A DNA stretch of 64,000 nt, taken from Brachycybe producta. Its lineage: Eukaryota > Arthropoda > Diplopoda > Playtdesmida > Andrognathidae. Under the pieces are notes generated by a model, which was not told the origin of the DNA, did not search any database, and worked only from the letters and a program-made list of their open reading frames with translations. Positions 37,226 through 49,800 of the stretch are shown one piece after another. Location: assembly GCA_036925085.1 (NCBI GenBank), contig JAUPFP010000006.1, positions 7,145,984-7,209,983 of the forward strand, written 5' to 3'. How positions within the stretch are numbered: position 1 is the first letter of the stretch; each line of letters starts with the position of its first letter. The position numbers were made by a program, and so were the translations under genes.

Positions 37226-37504
37226 ACTTATACGAAGTAATGTACGAAGTTTGCTATCATTTATATTTGAAAAAGATTAAAAGATTAAGCCAGGTCTGTC
37301 TGTGTGTGTGTGTGTGTCACAAAAAACCTAGAAGCACGTCGGAATTTATATAAATTTAAATGAATAAATGAACCGTTTTCTTCTCAAGGTCAACTATATG
37401 ACCATGATATTAAATAGAAGGGGGGAGGTTGGAAAGTGTAGAGGGGGAAAAAGTGGGAGGGAGAAACTGAAATTAAAATGAAAGGAGTAGAAAAAAAAAA
37501 AAAA

Positions 37505-37568
37505 AACGACGCGCATGCGCACAATTGCCTGTGAATTTTGCTCCTGTCATTTATGATGGGTTACCCCG
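37505..37568 (-). repeat. Second copy of the GCGCATGCGC unit
   Basis: On the minus strand this reads GTAACCC, ATGACAGGAGCAAAATTCAC and GTGCGCATGCGCG, matching 31497-31560. It lies upstream of the truncated reverse transcriptase fragment. Confidence 0.55.
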
Positions 37569-38704
37569 CTAATTAAAATATAATACAAAACAGACACGAA
37601 TTTAAAAAATAGCAATTCTTGACAGTCTGTAAACTTGGATCTTCTTTGCAGTTAACATTTTTCTTTTCAAGGCAAGAAGTTTTTTTTTGTTAACTTGAGG
37701 TGAAATTAGCCATGTCTAAATTTGGCTTACTTCATCTTTGCTTTAAATATCTGAAAACTATAGAAATTCTTAAAGAAAATAAAAAAAATACAATAATATG
37801 ATTGTACATGAAAATATCAATGTATTATAACTAAAAGAAAACACTATAAAAGTCAATAAAATAGGGCATATAACCTACCTCTACTAATCCTGCACAAACA
37901 TTCATAAAACAAAAGACTTCATTACAGTAAAAATATAAAACTGCGTCAATTATTTGACGCTTGTGATGTTATGATGTCACTTTATAACTATAGAATATGT
38001 GACAAACATAACAATATTTGGATTATAATATAATGTAATTTATTTTGTGCTGTTACATAATTATGAGCTAAATATGACAATTTACTGTCATAAAGCGAAA
38101 ATAGTTATGCTTTTTTCAAGGTTGCACACTTGCTCCCACTCTGAAAACCTTGGAGTAATTGCGAGAATTACAGCCTCTAAATTGTCGTGTTGACTGAAAA
38201 GTGCATAATTCTTTTGGCCTCAGTAATGACCCTCCAAATTACAAAGTTTATATCATAAATATTCCTTTCCTCTTTGACCACACCTGCTATAGCTTTCTCA
38301 TTTTCTTTCTGTAATGAGTACTAATGACACCCCTTATATTATATTTGAATACCCATTAAATAAGTATCTTCTATATTGGAACCATGGACAAAGGGATGAC
38401 CCATAGACATTTGTTGAAAATATTTCAAAACCTGATAAGACAACTCCAGAAAAACAAAAATACAAAAACTGATGTTCCTTTTTTCGGAAACATTCAAGGG
38501 CGTTGTGATAAATGCTATTTATCATAATAATATTATAGCTAGTACTGTGTATTGCGCTAAATATACAGCACATATAAAAACACAGAACCATTTGATCAAT
38601 CAATAAAATTGACGTCATATTTATCCAAGTAATATTTAGTCTGGAGCCTCGCATTAGGAAAACTCCTAATTATAATCTTTATAATGTATATTCTGAGGCC
38701 ACCT

Positions 38705-38868
38705 TCACATGGACCACTTTGTCTCGACACATAAAGTGGTCGTTTTTAGCTGTGCATTGATTACATAGAGGCGGTGGCTTGGTTGAACACCAATGCAGCA
38801 ATCAATGGTCTGCTAAAAACGAACTTTTTTGTGGCGAAACAGTGTTCCGTGTGAAGTGCAGCTTTTAG
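38705..38868. mobile_element. Small inverted-repeat element
   Basis: The ends TTCACATGGACCACTTTGTC and its imperfect complement near GTTCCGTGTGAAG, with GTTTTTAGC / GCTAAAAAC inside, define a MITE of about 164 bp. No clear target duplication. Confidence 0.45.
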
Positions 38869-41152
38869 ATATCACAATGGACATTTAATAAACAGTTAAA
38901 ATAATATAAATAAGTACAGATATATCAATTAATAGTTTTAGAAGTTAAATTATAAACATATTTTAAATTATATTAGTTATTTTAATTTTAAAATTTTTAT
39001 ACAAAAACGACTTAAAACCAACACTCTACTCTTTTTCTACAGGATCAAAATTGAAGCAGAAAAATTGTTTAAAATAAAATAACGCAGACATTATTAATGC
39101 TACACGTTTAAAACTTCCCCCGAAAATGCAGATTTGTTGAACACAATTATTTTTGCTAATAAAATTATTTGGACGTTTTTTTTTTAGCCATAATGTTTTC
39201 TAAATATTCGCAAAATGACATTAAATGGATTCGAACATCCTCTATCAGATGTTTCTACAAGTCAGTATCTTTTAAAATAAAGTTTTGTTTATTTCGTGAC
39301 ATTTTCCAAACGCGATATTTTTACGTTTTTATGCCAAAATCTCAAAAGCACCAAAAATGTCAGTTATATGGTATCATGCACGGTATTTTAGCATGGTTAC
39401 ATGCTAAAAGATTGGTTTACATATAAATATAATAAATGTATTGATGCAACTACTCACGAAGTTGCAAATAATGCCGCATAAAGGTGTATTTAGATGGACA
39501 ACATAACTAGTACAACTTGGAATGTACAGTTTGCAAACTGTACATGGTGTGCTACATGCGAGTACAAAAATGTGAGCTGTGCTTTGTCATGTTGTACAAC
39601 CAATTCACTGTATTCTATTGCCTAATGTGAACATGCCTTAAAACCTACATTTTTTGCAAATATTTTAAATTTCAACATGATTGCTCTACTATTATGAAAT
39701 TTTTAAATAACTCACCCTTAGAAACTTTTTCTATTTTTTTGTAGCACTTCGAAGCGTCAGTTCAGTTACCGATATTACAAAGTGACAAACACAAAATAGA
39801 TCTGTGGTATATAAAGAAACAGTAGAAGGTTTGGTAGAATGCTGGCGACTTACAAAGTTGGACTTATGCCATGTGATAGGTAAAAATAGCATTATGTTTG
39901 GTTGTAGTATGGCGAAGGCCAAGGGTTATTTTTAATTGCCTAACGGATTTTCATTGCACTCATTTGACAAGAAGAAAGAAAGCACATGGAGAAAGAAAAT
40001 AACCGTCAACTGGTGAACGTAAATCACAGTTGTAAATATTGTGACACAGTATACTGTTAACAGATGTAATAGTAGGCCTACCGTTGAAAAAATACATCAA
40101 AAATTCCAAGTTATCACAAGTAACATTGGCTACATTCCTAAATTTAAAAACTTACTAGCGGTCCATTGTCAAAATTGGAGAACCGTTAATTTCAAACGGT
40201 GCACTATTTAACAATTCAATAGAACAAACTATAAAACTCATTATTTTAAATAGAATTATTGTAGTAATCAATTTTGTCAAGTAAACAATGTCACATTGCA
40301 TTGTAATTTCTAATGCAAATGAATTTCATATGCAATTTTAGTAGTATTGATATTCATTAAACAAATTTAATTGATTTCTCCTGTACCAAAAATTTAAGTT
40401 ACAACCGGTGTGGCCTTTTTGCCTTTGCCTCGTTAGCTGTTAGCGTAACAGTCATGATAATAATTCTGTACACGGAACTATGCAAATACTCAAAACCGTT
40501 CTAAATAGCTGCACCCAGCTTTGTTTGTTTTAATACAGTATCAACTAATTACATTTAGGATGAGGACGTCAGACAAATGGCTGCTAGTGCAAAAAAAAGT
40601 GCTTTTCACTCATATACATACAGTAGAAGAAATTAAGGAAGGTTGAGAGACTGAAGACTGACATTGGCCCAATGAAAGGTGCTGTGTGCCAGAAACTAGT
40701 TTATCATATTCTATACGCATAATTCGAAGCATTGCAAAGCACCACTTCTAATCCTCACTGGCATTTCTAAGTATTGATTAACTCATGAATCTTATCTTTG
40801 TTTTTTCCAACTGGTGTTATTCAAATTGTACTTAAAAAAAATTCTAAGAGCACATTCTACTATAGCCACCACTATCATTGTGTTGTAGGCACTATTCTAC
40901 TTACCATCGTGTTCTTGGTCGCAATAATAACTACTGCAATTAAATACACAATTTGTGTTAGAAACAAATTTCTCCAGTAACATCCTTCTATTATATAATT
41001 CAATTAGGGTAATGTGTTGACAATTATACCCTAGAGTTCATAATATATTTAACGCATATTCTGCATTTGAAACGTCCGGAGAGTTTGAAAAAGTCACAAT
41101 TTACTAGATAGATTTTTAAATAAAATGGCATCTTGCAATTTCCTGCAACTCC

Positions 41153-41210
41153 ACACGCCACTGCTAGCCTCCACCTCCAACCCGTGGTGTCGTCCCAGTT
41201 AGAATCGACA
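41153..41210. repeat. Interspersed repeat F, fragment
   Basis: ACTGCTAGCCTCCACCTCC followed by CCCGTGGTGTCGTCCCAG and TTAGAATCG matches the ends of repeat F at 7.1 and 52.2 kb. Confidence 0.45.
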
Positions 41211-42554
41211 TGGTATAGGGGGTGTTGGAACTTATTCCCTATAAAATTTTACTGCAGTACTAGCAACATTATTACACATTTCATGTTTGACAACATATTA
41301 CACAAGCCTTAATCGTGTTTAGTTGTCGTTTTAAAAATCGTTTGAATATTATCTATATTTCTTGGTTGGAGTTTTAAATGCTACTATGTTTATTTTTTCT
41401 TCTCAGTACAAACAAAACAACAGATGGATAATAACAACAAATCCACTTAATAAACCTCATAATAAAACTCGAGCCAGTTCAACCAAATACTTAGGAGGAA
41501 AGAAAAAAAAAAACTCAAGACAAGTTTTCAAACATTATTGCCACAGTGAAACTCAACCACTGTTCTCCGACGTGCCATATTAACTTATAAGTCCTGTTGG
41601 TACCCATGACTCTAAATTTGAAAAAAACGCCAAACCTAAGTACCCTTTTAAAACAAATTCGACACATCAAATCAAGAAAACTGAATAAACGCCAAACAGA
41701 ACAAGCACCACATTGGTACTGCAGGAACCAGTCTCCTGTTCAATCACCTTGCTATAGCATAAAATAAATACAATCCTAGGTTGAAACAACTAAATAAATC
41801 AGAACTATCAAACCGAAATGTATCAAATATGTACGTTTCTATTGACATAACTATACCAAGGAGCTCGTCAAAGTGATGTGACACATGACCTATCAGTAAA
41901 ACGGCCGACATATGATAGTGACTCTACTCACTTGTGATTTAAAGGACACCAAAATGATCTAGCAGCAATTCATTGAGACGGGTGTCTAATGAACTAAATG
42001 CATTTAAACGATGTAACTTGCCCTTAACGTACAAGTGACAAAAGGTGGAGCATGCAGCATTCGTCTGGCACTGAGGTGGCGTGTGTCACCTCACCACTAT
42101 GTTGTGCCTCTTCAATGGGCGCTGACTTATAATGTTGCATTGGTGTAACCTGAAGATGCATATGTTAGATACCAGACCACATGTCAAATCCCATAACACG
42201 TCATGTCCGCCTATCTTAAAATAACTATTCAGAATTAATAGAAAATAAAACATAACTTAACTGTTTATGAACTGAATGCTAAATAATTCCAACATATTTT
42301 GGGTTATCAGCAACCTACAACTTTGTGAGCTGCAAACGGGTTTCATATAACCTGAAAAAAAAAGTGATTACATTTTACTTTCTAATTTTTTTGGTACTGT
42401 AAATAAGTGTTTAATGTGGGAAATATATTTAATGGGCTTACCTTATCATCACTGTTTGTATCAATTCTGTTTGAAAGATTTCTCTGAAAGCAACCATGAT
42501 GGTCTGTGGCAGTGGCACAGAGAAAAAAAATGCAACAAGTGCATTATGCAAAAC

Positions 42555-42760
42555 ACAGGCATTTAGAAATCGGGACGACCACAAATTGGCTCCGCCCTTT
42601 TTATGACGACCGGCAACTTTTAATTGGTTTGTTGTGTGGTTCGACGTTGAAAAGGGCGGAGCATGTGACGTCAGACTACATAACCAACCAATTAGAAGTT
42701 GCCGGTCGTCATAAAAAGGGCGTAGCCAACATGTGTTCGTCCCGATTTCTAAATGCTTGT
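42555..42760. mobile_element. Foldback MITE, family A, copy 3
   Basis: 206 bp, ACAGGCATTTAGAAATCGGG at the left end and its near complement at the right, with target duplication ATGCAAAAC (42546-42554, 42761-42769). Open frames on both strands here are only products of the palindrome. Confidence 0.85.
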
Positions 42761-43846
42761 ATGCAAAACGCGTTGTCCAATTTAGAAAGCGCAAACAAAA
42801 AAATTCTCTCCTGTGGATATGCTGATATAAGTCACTATCTCTAGCTACATCCATAAATGATTGATTTACCTAGAGATACGGAGACTTATTCGCTTATCCA
42901 CAGCTGTGAATACGGTGGCTGGTGCTGCTAATGACATAAATTGCATAGAAAATCTATGAATTCCTTTTCATATCACATCTTTAAATTGGTCCAAGGTCAT
43001 TTGGTTCCATTTTTTTTCAACTTACAACTAGCTTTTTAAAATGTCCGCACAATAAAATGGCACATTCAATTGTTTGTGTTATGTTTAATAATAATTTAAT
43101 TATTCATTTATTATATATTTGCAATTATTCCGCATAGTTCAAGCATTTTGACATTTCATTGTTTTGAAATTTTTAAAGCTAAAAAATTAAAGAGAATTAT
43201 TATTCAATTAAACAGATAGATAAGACTGAATTAATACAACAACCAAAGACAGTAGACAAATATAATAAGATGAATTTCTTCAAGATACAGTGGTAATTCA
43301 ACTAAGAGCCTATGGAACGAATGTGGCCAATTAATAGCACCACCTCTATATAGAACTAAATACCTGTCCAGTTACAATATCATTAAATTCCATTTTAAAT
43401 AGAATTTGTTACCAGTTGCTAAAATGTCAATAACGTCCTCACTTGTTAGCACTCACATAATTTTTTGCGGAATGCAACGTACCATAAAACATAATAAAGA
43501 TGGGCGTTTTGCTTAAAATATATTTACAATTAAATTCCATTTTGACATTACTGACTGCTTTAGTATGGAATTTTACAAGTTGCCTGTTTTTAGTGAGTCA
43601 TATTGTCAGATCTCATTTTGTTGTCAATGTGGCTAACTGCAATCTTGCATATTACAAAATGACTCACTTATTTCAGTCATCTTGTATAATTTTTATTTTT
43701 ACAATTTCACGAAAAGTAGCTTTTATGTTTTCTGAAATTATAAAAAAGCCAAAATATGAACTAGACAGATTTTTGGTAAAAAAATGTCCGCATTTTATGA
43801 AATGCAAAATATTAAAATATGACTACAACGTTTACATAAATACTCG

Positions 43847-46800
43847 TCAACCTCGTGTATTGTTACCAATTGTTCCTGTAATTCCTTTGTTGTCTGCGAC
43901 ACTGCTATGGTGAAACTGGATCATTATTAATAAATAAGTCACAACAATGCCACTCATCTAAAAACAAAACATGGTATGGTTTTAAAAAAAATTTTGCATT
44001 GGACTTTTAATGATAAAAAAAAAGAAATTCAATTTTAGCAGATTACCGTGATCACCAAAGATCGATTTATCTGAAAGTAACCAGAAGCTGTAAAAGTTAA
44101 TGGATAACCACTTAACACATGAGCCAATAAATTAATCTGTAAGGAAAAAAAATACACATTTGGAGGTTACATATTGTAATATTGTTACCGAATTGATTCA
44201 AAACGGCTGATCGGGGTTGTAACAAGGGTACGCAAGGCCCTGGTTCAAACTATTTGACAAAGCCCCCCCCCCCCTCTTCAGTGCGTTCTTTTTTACTATT
44301 TTTTGTTGTTGCTGTATTCACACTTTTAAAAAAAATTCAATTTAAAATCGTAACTTTTAATAATTAGAAAATTAAGTGATATGAAATTGGTTTAGAAAAT
44401 GAATCTTAAACGTCAGAATATATTTTAGAACAATTTTATAAATTTTAAAATATTTAATGGGCTTTATAATTTTTTTATGCATTTAAATTACATGCTGTTA
44501 TGGGGGCTCCTTAGAAGACGCTGGTCTAGCAGCTTGATAATTACCTCATTAGCAACATCCTGCGGTGTTGAACTATTTTGTGTTAATTTCAATAATTTGG
44601 CTGAATAAAGTAGAAATTTTGCCTTTCCAGCCTGCAATTAAAATACATTTTTTTGTTTTAGAGCCTTTTACAGACGAGCTACATATATATTCAGAGGTCA
44701 AGTTCGTTCGAAAACGACGATAAGTTTATACCTGTTAGGATTGGCGTCCTAGAAGCTTTAAATTCCAGGATGTATCAATTCAATGGTGACAATGATATTT
44801 AGTGTTTCATGCTACGGTTGAATTGTTCCTTTTCAAACGAAGATCTGTGACTTATAGTTACTAGAATTCTGATTAAATTAAGAGCTGCACCTGTGACTTA
44901 ATGATCGTAATTAGGTCGCACCTGCACAATACATATATGTATATAAAGTTGACAACTTTCTTGCAAAAATTCAGAGAGTGTATTTTCCAATTCATGTAAT
45001 CGTTTTTTATGCTTTTCTACTTTTGGTGGTGGTCAGTGGTGAATATGTTTTTTATAAAAAGTGTAAAACGTAAATGACAAATAAAGTACCTCTAACATTG
45101 GTAGCAGAGCGTGGTTCTACAAACGAGTGGTGTTAAAAAGGGGTGAAAGAAAAGTGAATTTTGTGCATCAACCAACGGATAAAGAACTTTGAATATTTGG
45201 GACTGACAGCCCAAAATACTTCAACATCAAAGAAAGAAAATGACGGCCACTCACATATCACTGAACAGAATTGACCTCCTAACAGGGGACAATTATCACA
45301 TCTGGGAACTAAAAATCAGCACAATATTGAGGACTAGGAAACTATACAAGACCATCCTAGAAGATCCAGAACCACCAAATGAAGGACAACCAGGATCATC
45401 AGAATCCATCATAAGAGCTGCATGGGAGGAAAAGAACGACGAAGCCTTTGGAATCATTGTATGTACTTTATCCCCAGAACAAGCTGGGTTATTTATTGGG
45501 GAAAGGAAGGCTAAAAACGTTTGGGACCAATTAAAACAGACACATGCTGGGAACATTGAGGACAGACGGATTGATATATCATTAGAATTAAAAAACATAC
45601 AAATGGGAACTAATGAATCTGTAGACTGTTACATAACCCGGGCTAGAAGCATGGCAACCCGGAGTGCTGCCTTAGGGCAAGTAATCCCAACTAGGGAAAT
45701 TGTGTACCACATTGTCAGAGGCCTACCACCCAAAATGGAAGCAGTAGCAGCTGTACTGAGGCCTCAAAGAGCAGCAACAATTGAATATGTGCAGCAAGCT
45801 CTTCAGGAGGAAGAAATACGATTAAACTGCAAAGGGGGCTTAAATCACACAAGTAACCCAAACACAGAGAGAGCTTTTAAGGCAAGAACATTTCGGGGAG
45901 TATCAAGACCACAACATCAACCAGGAAAATGTTTTGTGTGTGAAAAGGTTGGACACTTAGCCAAGGATTGTTGGCACCGACATAAAAATGAATCATCACA
46001 AAATGGATTCAGAACTGACAGGGGTAGGGGCCGGGGTAAACACAGTGCCAGGAGTTATGGACAAGGTAGACAAATGGCTAGCATCGCAAGGCAAGATTAC
46101 TCTGAACATGCTTGGAACATGTCTAACCTACAACCTGATGAAGCAAGTTACCCAACTGAGGACTGTACATCTGGAACAGAGCTGTGGACCCTGGATTCGG
46201 GATGCACAGTGCATATGTCTCCAAGGATCGACTGGATGGATGATGCCACACCCATGAACAGTGAAGTCAACTTGGCTGAGGACGGACGATCCATCAAGGC
46301 TGTGGCAAGAGGAAATGTGAAACTCACCACAACTCTATGCGATGGGCAAGAAAAGAACATTTTGGTACAAGACGTTCTACACGTACCAAAACTAAGAACA
46401 AACCTATTATCTGTTAGAAGTTTATTAAGTAAGGGGAATCAAATTGTTTTTGAAAATAATGGGGCAAAAATTATAAATCAAAAGGGCGATCTTATTGGAG
46501 AAGCTTTTGAGAAGAATAGAATGTTTGTATTAAAAACAAAATTAAGATTTCAGGAACCAGAGACAACTAGAGAATGTATGACTGCAAAGCTGGAAGATAC
46601 ACTGCAAGGCACAGAAAAAGAGTTGTGGCACAAGAGACTTGGGCATTTAGGAGAAGATTACCTGGACCAGTTACAACAACAAGGAATGGTAAAAGGAATG
46701 GCTTTCAAACCTGGAAAATTAAGAACCTGTGAACCATGTGTAAGAGGTAAAATGGTCCAAAAACCTTATGGAGATATTGAAATAAAAACTGAAACAAAAC

Positions 46801-49800
46801 CACTAGAGCTAATCCACATGGATCTGTGTGGGCCCATGCCAAAGGTATCACTGGGTGGAGCAAAATACATTTTTGTGTTAGTTGACTCATTTAGCAGGCG
46901 AATTTTTGTTTATTTCCTTAAAACTAAAGATGAAACTTTTGATTGCTTCATGGAGTTCAAAACACTACGAGAAAATGAAGTGGGTTTTAAGATTAAAAGC
47001 ATTAGATCAGATAATGGATTAGAATTTGTTAATAAAAGATTCGAAAATCTATGTAGAGAAAATGGTATCCAACATCAAAGAACTGTCCCATATTCACCCC
47101 AAAGCAATGGAGTTGCTGAAAGGGCAAATAGAATATTGTTAGATAAGGCTAGAACAATACTATTAGATGCAAAACTTCCTCTAGAATTCTGGGCTGAAGC
47201 AATAGCTACAGCAGCGTACCTTAAAAATCGTACCCCAATAAAGAATAGTTGCAATACTCCATTTGAAAAATGGACGGGAAGGAAACCGACTGTAACACAC
47301 CTACGCGTATTTGGATGCTTAGCATATTACTATGTCGCAAAAAATAAAAGGAATAAGTTAGAGCCAAAAGCAGACAAAGGAATCCTTGTTGGCTATTCCC
47401 AGAAGAGAAAAGCTTATAGGGTGTACAACCCAATAGACAATTTAGTGCATGAATCAAGATCAGTTAGGTTTGATGAACACCAAAAGGGGGCTACCTTATT
47501 AAGTGAAATGACCTGTGGGGGCCCTGAATATGAGTACTTGGGATATGAACAGCAAAATCAAAACAGCCATGAGGAAGAACACTTAGAACAGGAAGAAACT
47601 TTACATCAGGATAGGGATCCTAATGAAACTATAGAAGCACCAAACCAGGTACGGAGGCCTGGCCGCAAACTAGGTGACACAAATGAGTTAGTCAGAGCAA
47701 GACATCAGGTAGAAATGTTGGAAAGAGAAGAAAGATTAATATTGCAGGGTGTAAGACGATCAAATAGATTAACATCAAGACATGAAGCCTGTGTTTCTAT
47801 TGAAGGGGGGAAAATTATTCCAGATAACTATAGTGAGGCTATGGTTGTGCCTTATTCTGAGGACTGGAAAGTGGCAATGGATGAAGAAATGCAATCCCTG
47901 GCATCACATGAGGTATGGAAACTAGTTATAAGAACAAAGGACATGAAAGTCATAAGAAGTAAATGGGTATTTGATTTGAAAGAAAACCCAGATGGAACAA
48001 CACACAAACGAAAGGCCAGATTAGTTGCAGTAGGTTGTAGTCAAAGATTAGGAATTGATTACGAAGCATCTTTTGCTCCAGTTATGAAACTGGAATCCCT
48101 AAGAATCTTAGTTGCACTAGCATCACAGTTAAAGTTGAAGATAAAGCAATATGATGTGAAAACAGCTTACCTTTATGGAGATTTAAAAGAGAAACTATAT
48201 ATGGAGCAGCCTGAAGGTTTTGTCCAACCTGGAGATGAAGGGAAAGTCTGTGAACTACAAAAAAGTTTATATGGACTCCCCCAATCAGGCCGTTGTTGGA
48301 ACGAAAAATTAAATGAAATTCTTGTCAGCTTCAAGTTGCAAAGACTAAAGAGTGACCCATGTGTTTACAAGTACCAAAAAGATGGGGAAATTTTATTTTT
48401 GGGAGTATATGTGGATGACATCTTGGTTGCAGGAAGCAATGAAAGTATCATCAACCAAATTATGGAGAAAATAAAGAGTCATTTTGAAATGACAGAGACA
48501 AATGGATTAAATACATTTCTAGGTCTGGAAATTAATGAGACTAAAGAGGGATTTGAGCTATCTCAAAAGAAATATGTTAATAAAATACTACAAAGATTTG
48601 GAATGCATGAATGTAATCCAGTAAAAACACCAGGGGATCCCAACCAAGACTTAGACCAAGATAAGGATTCACCACCAGTTAGTCAAAAGGAATACCAAGA
48701 GATGATGGGATCACTTATGTACCTTTCTGTGGGAACAAGGCCAGATATAACATTTCATGTTAGCCAACTGTCTCAGTATAACCAAGACCCTAAACAGATA
48801 CATTTAACAGCAGTAAAGCGAATTTACAGATACTTGAAGGGAACTGGGGAGTATAGCCTAAAATATAGCAGGAAAGAAGGCAAATTAGAAGCCAGTACTG
48901 ATGCAAGTTGGTGTTCTACAAAGGATGCAAAATCTTTTTCAGGCTATACAGTTAAGCTAGGTGATGCACTTGTTAGCTGGAAGAGCCAGAAACAAAGACT
49001 TGTAGCTCTGTCAACTTGTGAAGCCGAGCTTATGGCTATTTGTGAAGGCGTCAGGGAACTCAAATGGAGTGTTAGCTTAATATCAGAATTAAACATGGAA
49101 AACTATGTGACAACTCCACTTATTGTGAAATCTGATAGTAAATCTGCTATTGATTGGATTCAGAGTCTTAATCAACAGTCAAGAACAAAACATATTAATC
49201 GAAAATATTTTTTCATTCGTGATGAAGTGCAAAAGGAAAATATTAGTCTGCAATTTGTACGGTCAGAAGAGATGGAAGCTGATTTGTTGACCAAGAGCCT
49301 GAGTTTTGAAAAAATTCAAAGTTGCAATAAAAAATTGGGCATTGTTGTAAAATAACTAAAGAGTAGAGTAAAACTTCTGTACGCAAAGGGGGAATGTTAG
49401 GATTGGCGTCCTAGAAGCTTTAAATTCCAGGATGTATCAATTCAATGGTGACAATGATATTTAGTGTTTCATGCTACGGTTGAATTGTTCCTTTTCAAAC
49501 GAAGATCTGTGACTTATAGTTACTAGAATTCTGATTAAATTAAGAGCTGCACCTGTGACTTAATGATCGTAATTAGGTCGCACCTGCACAATACATATAT
49601 GTATATAAAGTTGACAACTTTCTTGCAAAAATTCAGAGAGTGTATTTTCCAATTCATGTAATCGTTTTTTATGCTTTTCTACTTTTGGTGGTGGTCAGTG
49701 GTGAATATGTTTTTTATAAAAAGTGTAAAACGTAAATGACAAATAAAGTACCTCTAACAATACCATTAACATTTCATGAAAAATTATTTTTGCCTTTTTA

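Larger units (their letters stand above)
34981..43846. other. Intergenic DNA between chemoreceptor genes 1 and 2
   Basis: It holds the hAT MITE, the reverse transcriptase fragment, a GCGCATGCGC unit, small inverted-repeat elements and one family A MITE. I looked for receptor exon signatures (the TM7 motif, linker exons ending NE) and found none, so no receptor remnant is visible here. Confidence 0.6.
44733..49759 (+). mobile_element. Complete Ty1/copia-type LTR retrotransposon
   Basis: The 5-kb element is bounded by two 365-bp direct repeats beginning TGTTAG and ending CTAACA. The 5-bp target duplication ATACC lies at 44728-44732 and 49760-49764. A primer-binding site follows the left LTR, one open gag-pol frame fills the interior, and a polypurine tract precedes the right LTR. 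The two LTRs appear identical base for base, and the target duplication is perfect, so insertion was recent. It lies in intron 1 of chemoreceptor gene 2, in antisense orientation to that gene. Domain order (integrase before reverse transcriptase) places it in Ty1/copia rather than Ty3/gypsy or BEL. Confidence 0.97.

Noticed and set aside
42438-42854. Open frames of 112 and 138 codons on opposite strands giving the same peptides
   Set aside because: The palindromic family A MITE produces matching frames on both strands; they are not genes.
43500-43913. A 137-codon plus-strand open frame with hydrophobic stretches
   Set aside because: Its 3' part is antisense to exon 4 of chemoreceptor gene 2, and the rest is AT-rich DNA with no family motif.
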